The position numbers were made by a program, and so were the translations under genes. From contig RFST01000004.1 of assembly GCA_009923855.1 (NCBI GenBank), positions 1 to 32,918 on the forward strand: DNA of 32,918 nt, in the 5' to 3' direction. Positions 20,288 through 27,241 of this stretch are shown one piece after another. The DNA is from Actinomycetota bacterium (GTDB taxonomy: Bacteria > Actinomycetota > Acidimicrobiia > Acidimicrobiales > Ilumatobacteraceae). The notes below the pieces were generated by a model that was not told the DNA's origin, searched no databases, and saw only the letters and a list, made by a program, of their open reading frames with translations. Within the stretch, counting starts at the first letter, position 1. Each line of letters starts with the position of its first letter.

Positions 20288-20914
20288 TCACAGCCGCGAT
20301 TCGGCACCCGCAGCCAGTCGGCGGATATTGCCGGCATGACGCGCGAGAACGAGGGCGCAGATACCAACGGTGGCTGGCACTTCCCAGAGGCGACGGCCCA
20401 TCGTCCACACACCGACCGGCAACGCGGTGACCACGATGACCGAGGCCACGGCGGCGGTGCGGGTCAACCTCGACACCACGATCCAGGTGATGATGAGCAC
20501 GAGGAACACCACGGGCGAGAGCACTGCAAATGCGCCACCACCAGTGGCGACACCTTTGCCACCGCGGAACCGCCGAGTAACAGGGGCGACGTGGCCGAGA
20601 ACAGCTGCGGCCGCACCGGCGTAGGCCAAGGCCCGCCCGTCGATAGACGGGTTATCGCCCGCACCGATGAGCAGGCTGGCCGCCGCCGGAAGGGCACCCT
20701 TGGCTGCATCGAGAACAAATACCCAGATGCCGCGCCGCCAGCCGAGCACCCGGGCCACATTCGATGCCCCCGGATTGCCCGAACCGGCGGTGGTGATATC
20801 AACACCGTTGGCGCGTGCGACCAACACCGCACTGGGAAATGTCCCGACGATGTAGGCCGCGATGACGACCACAATCCAGATGGCGACCACCGCGGTGCTC
20901 GACAGGTCGCTCAT
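20288..20914 (-). CDS. plsY: glycerol-3-phosphate acyltransferase PlsY
   Basis: AYIVGTFPSAVLVAR, GSGNPGASNVARVLG, LDAAKGALP, HVAPVTRRFRGGKGVATGGG; polytopic. Start ATG 20914. Confidence 0.94.
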   Translation of the reverse strand: MSDLSSTAVVAIWIVVVIAAYIVGTFPSAVLVARANGVDITTAGSGNPGASNVARVLGWRRGIWVFVLDAAKGALPAAASLLIGAGDNPSIDGRALAYAGAAAAVLGHVAPVTRRFRGGKGVATGGGAFAVLSPVVFLVLIITWIVVSRLTRTAAVASVIVVTALPVGVWTMGRRLWEVPATVGICALVLARHAGNIRRLAAGAESRL

Positions 20915-20931
20915 GGCACTACTGCTGTTGC

Positions 20932-22062
20932 TCAGCGCCGTCCGAGCGTGACCGGCACGGCCGCGGCAGCAGCGTGGGCGCGGGCGCGTGAATGATCCTG
21001 ATCGGGTCGTGGGGCGGTGGTCGCCGCCGCCAGTGCGGCTGCGCCGTGACCCGACACACACTCGGGGTCAGGACCGTCGAGGGGAAGCCCGGTGAAGAAC
21101 TTGGCGGCCATGCAGCCGCCCTGACAGGCGTCGTAGGCCCCGCACGATGCGCAGGCCCCTGCGGATCCTGGCTCGCGGAGTTCGGCGAAGAGCTCGCTGG
21201 AATTCCAGACCGCAGCGAAACCGCCGGGGTCGCGCACGTTCCCGGCCCTGAATTCATCGTGGATCACGAATGGGCAGGCGTAGACATCGCCGACGGGGTC
21301 GATCAGGCACACCACGCGCCCGGCTCCGCACAGGTTCAAGCCCGGTAGTGGGTCGCCGAGAGCGTTGAGATGGAAGAACGAGTCACCGGTGAGGACCCGG
21401 TCGCCTCGTTCGAGCAGCCAGTGGTAGAGGTCGCGCTGCTGGGCGTCGGTGGGATGCAGTTGATGCCATGTGTCGGCGCCTCGACCGGCGGGGCGCAGGC
21501 GGGTGATGCGCAACTGCGCGCCGTAGCTGTCGGCAATGGTGAGCAAGTCATCGAGCTGGGTGACGTTCTCTCGGGTGACAACAACGGAGATCTTGAACTC
21601 GCCGAAGTCGGCAGCGGCGAGGGCATCCATGGCCCGTCGGGCGGTATCCCACGAACCCTGACCGCGGACTAGGTCGTTCGTGGCGGCGTCGGCACCGTCG
21701 ATGCTGATCTGCACGTCGAGGTAGTCCATGGCGGCCAGCCGGCGGGCCGCGTCGGTGTCGATGTAGGTGCCGTTGGTCGAGAACTTCACGCCGACACCGG
21801 AGGTGGTCGCGTGGTCGATGATGGTGAAGAAGTCGCGTCGCAGCATGGGTTCGCCACCGCCGATGTTCACGTAGAACACCTGCATTCGGCGCAGCTCATC
21901 GATGACGGCGATCGCCTCGTCGGTGGTCAGTTCACGGGGGTCGCGTCGGCCCGATGATGACAGGCAGTGCACACAGTCGAGATTGCAGGCGTAGGTCAGT
22001 TCCCAGGTGAGGCAGATGGGAGCGTCGAGGCCTCGCTTCATCTGGTCGGCGAGTGTGGTCAT
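20932..22062 (-). CDS. mftC: mycofactocin radical SAM maturase MftC (radical SAM/SPASM)
   Basis: GLDAPICLTWELTYACNLDCVHCLSSSGRRDPRELT (CX3CX2C), QVFYVNIGGGEPMLRRDFF, SPASM cysteines CGAGRVVCLIDPVGDVYACPF...CASCGAYDACQGGCMAAKFFTGLPLDGPDPECV. Confidence 0.95.
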   Translation of the reverse strand: MTTLADQMKRGLDAPICLTWELTYACNLDCVHCLSSSGRRDPRELTTDEAIAVIDELRRMQVFYVNIGGGEPMLRRDFFTIIDHATTSGVGVKFSTNGTYIDTDAARRLAAMDYLDVQISIDGADAATNDLVRGQGSWDTARRAMDALAAADFGEFKISVVVTRENVTQLDDLLTIADSYGAQLRITRLRPAGRGADTWHQLHPTDAQQRDLYHWLLERGDRVLTGDSFFHLNALGDPLPGLNLCGAGRVVCLIDPVGDVYACPFVIHDEFRAGNVRDPGGFAAVWNSSELFAELREPGSAGACASCGAYDACQGGCMAAKFFTGLPLDGPDPECVSGHGAAALAAATTAPRPDQDHSRARAHAAAAAVPVTLGRR

Positions 22063-22352
22063 GAGCTGTCCTTCTCGTCGTCGCGGGTGATCACAATGCC
22101 GGCCTCGGCCAGATTTGCGATCGCGCGTTGGAATGGCCCACGAAGTGTCTCGGCGATGTCGAGAGCGTCCATGGTCGTGTCGAGATCGGTGTGCTCATGA
22201 AGGGCATGCACGACATCGACCAATTGCGGGTGGCGCAAGAACACCAGCCGACGAGTGTCGTAGTGGTACGCGAGAGCTCCGAAGGGTTCGGGGCGCAGAG
22301 CGACGTTGGGATGTAACCGCAGTGCACCCATGGTGGCGGTGTGGACCGTCAT
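22059..22352 (-). CDS. mftB: mycofactocin peptide chaperone MftB (PqqD-like RRE)
   Basis: LRLHPNVALRPEPFGALAYHYDTRRLVFLRHPQLVDVV; located between mftA and mftC, 4-nt overlap with mftC. Confidence 0.92.
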   Translation of the reverse strand: MTVHTATMGALRLHPNVALRPEPFGALAYHYDTRRLVFLRHPQLVDVVHALHEHTDLDTTMDALDIAETLRGPFQRAIANLAEAGIVITRDDEKDSS

Positions 22353-22365
22353 GGTCCCGGCGGGC

Positions 22366-22500
22366 TCAGTACACCCCGCACATGCCGTCGATGGAGATCT
22401 CCTCGATGAGTTCGAGTTCGTCCTCGACGATCTGTTCGGCGCCGGTGTCGGGGGCGTCGTTCACGCTGACGTCGGTCGTGGAGTTCTCGTGCGGTGCCAT
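22366..22500 (-). CDS. mftA: mycofactocin precursor peptide MftA (44 aa)
   Basis: MAPHENSTTDVSVNDAPDTGAEQIVEDELELIEEISIDGMCGVY*; diagnostic C-terminus IDGMCGVY. Only visible in the track as the tail of a spurious 139-aa ORF (22366..22785). -10-like TACGCT (complement of 22507-22512) is 6 nt before the ATG. Confidence 0.95.
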   Translation of the reverse strand: MAPHENSTTDVSVNDAPDTGAEQIVEDELELIEEISIDGMCGVY

Positions 22501-22599
22501 GGGCCGAGCGTAGCGAACCAGCGGTCGCCGTGGCGCCGTCGGGGTCGAGGGGCGCTGCGGGGAGGCGCGCCGGTGTGTCTGTGGGGTACTGTGCGAGCA

Positions 22600-22612
22600 G
22601 CACCACTGGTGC
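22600..22612. promoter_or_regulatory. 13-bp palindrome GCACCA-C-TGGTGC in the mftA/ADH divergent region
   Basis: Perfect 6+1+6 inverted repeat just downstream of a -10-like TACTGT (22587-22592). Confidence 0.5.
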
Positions 22613-22625
22613 GCGGCGGGGGTCG

Positions 22626-22644
22626 CCGTGGGTGTCACCCACGG
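22626..22644. promoter_or_regulatory. 19-bp perfect palindrome CCGTGGGTG-T-CACCCACGG, candidate operator upstream of the alcohol dehydrogenase
   Basis: 9+1+9 inverted repeat ending 32 bp before ATG 22677. Confidence 0.65.
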
Positions 22645-22676
22645 GTCGTCGCAGACACGATCGACGGGGGTCGACC

Positions 22677-23804
22677 ATGAGGACACGTGCAGCCATCCTC
22701 CACGAGCGGAACGCGCCGTGGAGTGTCGAAGAGATCGAACTCGACCCGCCACGCGCTGGCGAAGTGCTGGTGAAGATGGCGGCATCGGGTATGTGCCACT
22801 CCGATGAACACCTGGTGACCGGTGACCTGGAGGGGGCCACCCCGCCGCTGCCGATTATCGGTGGCCATGAGGGAGCCGGAGTGGTGCTCGAGGTGGGCGA
22901 GGGCGTACGCGGCCTGGCCCCGGGTGACCATGTGGTGTTCGGTTTCATTCCGGCCTGTGGTCGTTGTGACTCGTGTGTTCAGGGCCATTCGAACCTCTGC
23001 GATGTGGGCGGCGAGTCGTTCCCGGCTGGCACCCAGATCACCGATGGCACGGCGCGGCATCACCTGCTCGACGGCACCGACCTCACGCTCATGTGCCTGC
23101 TCGGCACATTCGCCGAGCACACCGTGGTGAACGAGTCGTCGTGCGTGAAGATCGAGCCGGATTGGCCGCTCGACAAGGCCTGTCTGCTGGGCTGTGGCGT
23201 GGTCACCGGCTGGGGTTCGGCGGTGTATGCCGCCGATGTGAAGCCCGGCGAGTACGTGGCGGTTGTTGGCGCAGGCGGCATCGGCGCGAACGCCATCCAA
23301 GGCGCGAAGATGGCTGGTGCCCGCGCGGTGGTGGCCATCGATCCGGTGGAGTTCAAGCGTGAGAAGGCCATGGCGTTCGGCGCGACGCACACGTACGCCT
23401 CCATTGCCGAGGCCCTCGAGAACATGGGCGAGAGCACATGGGGTCGCGGTTTCGACAAGGTGATCATGACCGCGGGTGTGGGCAACGGCGATGTGCTCGG
23501 CGAGGCGTTCTGGCTGGGCGCGAAGAAGTCGCGCACCGTGGTCACGAACATCCACCCTGTCGCAGAACAGTCGATTGCAATTCCTGGGTCGTTCCTGACC
23601 CTGTTCGAGAAGGAACTGGTGGGGTCGCTGTTCGGGTCGGGCAACATCCGCCGTGACATTCCGCGCCTAATGGAGTTGTACACGCAGGGTCAGTTGAACC
23701 TCGATGATCTGGTGACACGGACCTACTCGCTCGACCAGATCAATGAGGGCTACGACGCGATGCGCAACGGTGAGAACATCCGTGGCGTGATCGTGTTCGA
23801 CTGA
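22677..23804 (+). CDS. NDMA-dependent (mycofactocin-type, Rxyl_3153-like) zinc alcohol dehydrogenase / nicotinoprotein
   Basis: MRTRAAILHERNAPWSVEEIELDPPRAGEVLVKMAASGMCHSDEH, GHEGAGVVLEVG, ACGRCDSCVQGHSNLC structural Zn site, GAGGIGANAIQGAKMAGA; adjacency to mftABC. Confidence 0.93.
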   Translation: MRTRAAILHERNAPWSVEEIELDPPRAGEVLVKMAASGMCHSDEHLVTGDLEGATPPLPIIGGHEGAGVVLEVGEGVRGLAPGDHVVFGFIPACGRCDSCVQGHSNLCDVGGESFPAGTQITDGTARHHLLDGTDLTLMCLLGTFAEHTVVNESSCVKIEPDWPLDKACLLGCGVVTGWGSAVYAADVKPGEYVAVVGAGGIGANAIQGAKMAGARAVVAIDPVEFKREKAMAFGATHTYASIAEALENMGESTWGRGFDKVIMTAGVGNGDVLGEAFWLGAKKSRTVVTNIHPVAEQSIAIPGSFLTLFEKELVGSLFGSGNIRRDIPRLMELYTQGQLNLDDLVTRTYSLDQINEGYDAMRNGENIRGVIVFD

Positions 23805-23813
23805 GTCGTCGCG

Positions 23814-24725
23814 ATGCCGCCACCGCCGGTCGCTGTTGTCGACCGTGCTCGTGAGATCGAATTGGTGCGTGCCGCCCTCGCAGCAGGGCGGCACGTGCTG
23901 CTCGAGGGGCCGCCGGGCACCGGCAAGTCGACGCTGTTGCGCTCGATCGCTGCGGGTGATGGCGCCGCATTCGAGTTCGTGGAGGGCACAGCTGAGCTGA
24001 CCCCGGCGCGCCTGGTGGGCCATTTCGACCCGGCGCGGGTCATGGCCGAGGGCTACGACCCGGATGTGTTCGTGGATGGGCCGTTGCTGCGCGCGGTGCG
24101 TGACGGTGCGCTGCTCTACATCGAAGAGATCAACCGGGTACCGGAGGAAACCCTCAACGTGCTGGTCACTGTGATGAGCGAGCGGGAGGTGACGGTGCCC
24201 CGACTTGGTCGGGTGCCCGCCGCGGCCGGTTTTCGTCTGGTGGCGGCGATGAATCCCTTCGACGCGATCGGCACCGCACGCATTTCCGGTGCGGTGTACG
24301 ACCGGGTGTGTCGGGTGGCGATGGGATACCAGGACGCACCCGCAGAGGAATCGATCGTGCTGGCCCAGGTGGCCATGGCGGGAGATGACATTGTGAGGCG
24401 CGCGGTGGGTGTGGTGCGCGATACCCGCGAACACGGTGATCTGGTCACCGGGTCGTCGGTGCGCGGTGCGATTGACATGTGCGCTATCGCGGTCGAATTG
24501 GCCGGCCTGCGCGACACCGGTGTGTCGGATCCGGCGGTCACCCTCGATGCAGCACTGGTGGCGCTGTCGGGCCGCGTACGGCGTCGCGATGGGGTGTCGC
24601 GTAGCACCGAGGACATCATCTCGGAGCTGTGGCAGCGGTGGTTTGTCGATCGGGCACCGTCCGATGACGGTGGGGATCCGGCGGCGGGAAAAGCCCCGAG
24701 CCCGGCGGGGAGTCCGACGGGCTGA
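23814..24725 (+). CDS. MoxR-type AAA+ ATPase
   Basis: Walker A LLEGPPGTGKSTLLRSIA, Walker B ALLYIEEINRVPEETLNVLVTVMSEREVTVP, sensor FRLVAAMNPFD; starts 9 bp after the ADH stop. Confidence 0.92.
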   Translation: MPPPPVAVVDRAREIELVRAALAAGRHVLLEGPPGTGKSTLLRSIAAGDGAAFEFVEGTAELTPARLVGHFDPARVMAEGYDPDVFVDGPLLRAVRDGALLYIEEINRVPEETLNVLVTVMSEREVTVPRLGRVPAAAGFRLVAAMNPFDAIGTARISGAVYDRVCRVAMGYQDAPAEESIVLAQVAMAGDDIVRRAVGVVRDTREHGDLVTGSSVRGAIDMCAIAVELAGLRDTGVSDPAVTLDAALVALSGRVRRRDGVSRSTEDIISELWQRWFVDRAPSDDGGDPAAGKAPSPAGSPTG

Positions 24726-24781
24726 GTTCGGCGCCGCCAGCGGCACATTCGGGTGCGCAGGCCCCACCGGGTCGTGCGGGG

Positions 24782-25651
24782 GTGTCGCGACGTGAACTCG
24801 CGGGGAACGACATGTTCGAGCGGGTGTCGCCCGAGGTGGGCGAGTTCGATGAGGGGGCCTTCGACGAGGCCATGGCCGCCGATCCGGATGCGGCGCTGGG
24901 CTTGTTGGCCACGTTGACTGCGGCTGTCGATGAACGGTTGCGAGCACGAGCGCGGGAGGTGGCCCGCACGGTGATCATCGCAGCGGCGCGTAGCGGGTCG
25001 CCTCGTCGCGGCCGGCCGGGACGATTGGTGTCGGCCCCACTGGCTCCGGGCGGTGACCTCGATGTGGATGCTGCCGTGGAGGCCCGTGTGGCCGCGGGCG
25101 GTGGGCGTCCCGCGGTGGAGGATCTCCGGGTGATCGAGTTGGAACGCCCCGATCTGTCGCTGTGCCTACTGATCGATCGGTCGGGGTCGATGCGTGGTGA
25201 TGCTCTGGCGACTGCGGCGATGGCGGCCGCCGCCGTGGCGCTGCGCGCCACGGGCGAGCACGCTGTCGTGGCCTTCGCCAACGATGTGGAGGTGCTTCGT
25301 CCAATGGCTCCCGCGGCGCCTACTCCCGATGGTGGTGCAGCACTCGTTGATGCCGTCCTTGGTCTCCGCGGACACGGAACGACCGATGTCGCGGCGGCGC
25401 TGTTGGCGTGTGCTCAGCAACTGGGCCGCTCGCGCGCGGGTCGTCGGGTGGGCATCGTGTTGTCAGATTGTCGATCGACCGAACCGGGCGATGTGGTGGC
25501 CGCGGCCGCATCGGTGGACGAACTGGTGATCATCGCGCCACGCGATGACGATGTGGCCGCGAGGGAATTGGCGGCGGCGTCCGGTGCGCGGGTGGCGACG
25601 TGGGCGGGGCCGTCGGAGATCCCAGCTGTGCTGCGCGACGTCGTGGGGTGA
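24782..25651 (+). CDS. VWA-domain (MIDAS) protein, partner of the MoxR ATPase
   Basis: LSLCLLIDRSGSMRGDALATAAM (DxSxS MIDAS), HGTTDVAAALLACAQQL, VGIVLSDCRST; GTG 24782. The frame is open back to 24668 without ATG/GTG. Confidence 0.87.
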   Translation: MSRRELAGNDMFERVSPEVGEFDEGAFDEAMAADPDAALGLLATLTAAVDERLRARAREVARTVIIAAARSGSPRRGRPGRLVSAPLAPGGDLDVDAAVEARVAAGGGRPAVEDLRVIELERPDLSLCLLIDRSGSMRGDALATAAMAAAAVALRATGEHAVVAFANDVEVLRPMAPAAPTPDGGAALVDAVLGLRGHGTTDVAAALLACAQQLGRSRAGRRVGIVLSDCRSTEPGDVVAAAASVDELVIIAPRDDDVAARELAAASGARVATWAGPSEIPAVLRDVVG

Positions 25652-25689
25652 CCCGTCAGTGGTCGTGCGCGTACGGGACAGCCGCTGGC

Positions 25690-27183
25690 TCAGTCACACA
25701 GCACGGAGGCGTCGGGCACCCACCCGATGGTGTTGTCGTCGGGGCTTGCGCTGTCGGCATCGTCCTGGTTGATCCAGCGGTTGATCGTTGCCGACTCGCC
25801 GGCGGGTGCGGGCAGCTCATCGCCGGCAACGGCATCGGCATCGCTGATGGCGGCATCAGCGTCGCTGTCGGTGGGTTCACCGGTTGCTGTGTCGTCAGTG
25901 GTCACGTCGTTCGTCAAGGCGTCGGTCACGGCGTCGTCACTGGTCACATCATCGGATGCTGCATCGCTGGTCGCGGCGACACTCGTGGTCGTGACATCAG
26001 CAGTCGTGGTCGAAGTGGCGGCGTCGATCTCGCTCAGGCGGATGGGCGAGCCTTCGATCGTGGCATCACCTTGGAAGATGTCCAAGATGTCCTCCATTTC
26101 ATTGCCGCGCAGCAGAGGGATCAGCACGGCCTGACCACCGACCGAACGCCCGGTCGCGGTGATCTGATACGACCCGATGGCACCGATGTCGATGCGGCGC
26201 AGCACATTGGCGAATTCGAGCATTGCGGTGATCGACAGATCGTCGTCGGTGACGACATAGTCGCGGTTCGATTCGATGAGCGCGGCGGCGACGGATGGTT
26301 GTGACAGTCCGCCGGCGACCATCTTCGACAATGTGCGGCGCAGAAAGTCCTGCTGGCGGCGGATGCGGCCGTAGTCCGATGTGGGGTCGATCACCCAGTC
26401 GCCGGAACCGGCTGGGTTTTCGTATTCGAGATATCGCGAACGTACATATGCAAGAGCATCATCACCGTCGAGGTTCACACATCCGGTGGCACCGATCGAC
26501 AGACCGGTGCCACGATCGCGAAGGGGGTAGGTCAGGGGGATACCCACGCCACCGACCGCATCGACCAAGGTCTTGAAGGCGCAGAAGTCGATCTGCACGT
26601 AGTGATCGGTCTCGATGCCGAAGTTGTTGCGAATCGTGTTGATCAGACGGTTTGGATCGGCGGGGTCGAAGGCCTGGTTGATGCGACCCTGCCGACCACC
26701 ATCGAGACGCACGTAGAGATCGCGTTGCATCGACAGTGCGGCGGTGGCACCGGTCTCGGGGTTGATGCGCCACATCATGATGACGTCGGCGCGTTCCCCG
26801 AAGCCTTCGCGGCCGAGGATGAAGGGTGCGTAGGGGGAGTCAGGGTCGATGCAGGCGTTGTTGTCGGTGCCGACCAACAAGAAGTTCGCCGCATCGGGTT
26901 CAGCGAGGCCATCGGTGACGATGGCCGCCGGCTCTGGGCTGTCGGGCAGTACCGACGCGGGGTCGTCATCGGAGCTGTCACCGGTATCTGCGAGGCCGTC
27001 GGTGTCGGGCAGTGGGGTGACGCTGTCGTCGATCTCGACGAGTTGGCGTTGTGACAGCAACCAGTGGCCGGTGGTGAGTGCAGCAGCCGAGGTGAACGAG
27101 GCGAGGGCGACGACGACGGCACCGGCGATGACCAGGCGCTGCGTCCAGGTGCGTCGCGTGGGTTGTCGTGTCGTGGGGGTCAT
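25690..27183 (-). CDS. LytR-CpsA-Psr (LCP) family cell-wall protein with acidic Asp/Thr/Ser/Ala tail
   Basis: N-terminal TM (LVIAGAVVVALASFTSAAALTTG), NFLLVGTDN, RADVIMMWRINPETGATAALSMQRDLYV, GRINQAFDPADPNRLINTI, HYVQIDFCAFKTLVDAVGGVGI, RSRYLEY, RIRRQQDFLR. Confidence 0.92.
   Translation of the reverse strand: MTPTTRQPTRRTWTQRLVIAGAVVVALASFTSAAALTTGHWLLSQRQLVEIDDSVTPLPDTDGLADTGDSSDDDPASVLPDSPEPAAIVTDGLAEPDAANFLLVGTDNNACIDPDSPYAPFILGREGFGERADVIMMWRINPETGATAALSMQRDLYVRLDGGRQGRINQAFDPADPNRLINTIRNNFGIETDHYVQIDFCAFKTLVDAVGGVGIPLTYPLRDRGTGLSIGATGCVNLDGDDALAYVRSRYLEYENPAGSGDWVIDPTSDYGRIRRQQDFLRRTLSKMVAGGLSQPSVAAALIESNRDYVVTDDDLSITAMLEFANVLRRIDIGAIGSYQITATGRSVGGQAVLIPLLRGNEMEDILDIFQGDATIEGSPIRLSEIDAATSTTTADVTTTSVAATSDAASDDVTSDDAVTDALTNDVTTDDTATGEPTDSDADAAISDADAVAGDELPAPAGESATINRWINQDDADSASPDDNTIGWVPDASVLCD
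25868..26040 (-). repeat. low-complexity coding tract (Asp/Thr/Ser/Ala-rich tail of the LCP protein)
   Basis: Translated tail SEIDAATSTTTADVTTTSVAATSDAASDDVTSDDAVTDALTNDVTTDDTATGEPTDSD; degenerate GTCGTCA/GTGGTCA-like motifs at DNA level. Confidence 0.7.
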
Positions 27184-27241
27184 CGATGCGCTGGTGGGTT
27201 GGCCTACGTGTGGTGGCGGGTGTGAGGCTCGGTGTTAGTGA

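Noticed and set aside
22366-22785. 139-aa minus-strand ORF as annotated
   Set aside because: Only the last 44 codons (mftA) look real; the extension runs through the intergenic region and into the ADH gene.
25600-26304. 234-aa plus-strand Gly/Val-rich ORF
   Set aside because: Antisense to the low-complexity tail of the LCP gene, which has clear family motifs; composition is an artefact of the repeat.
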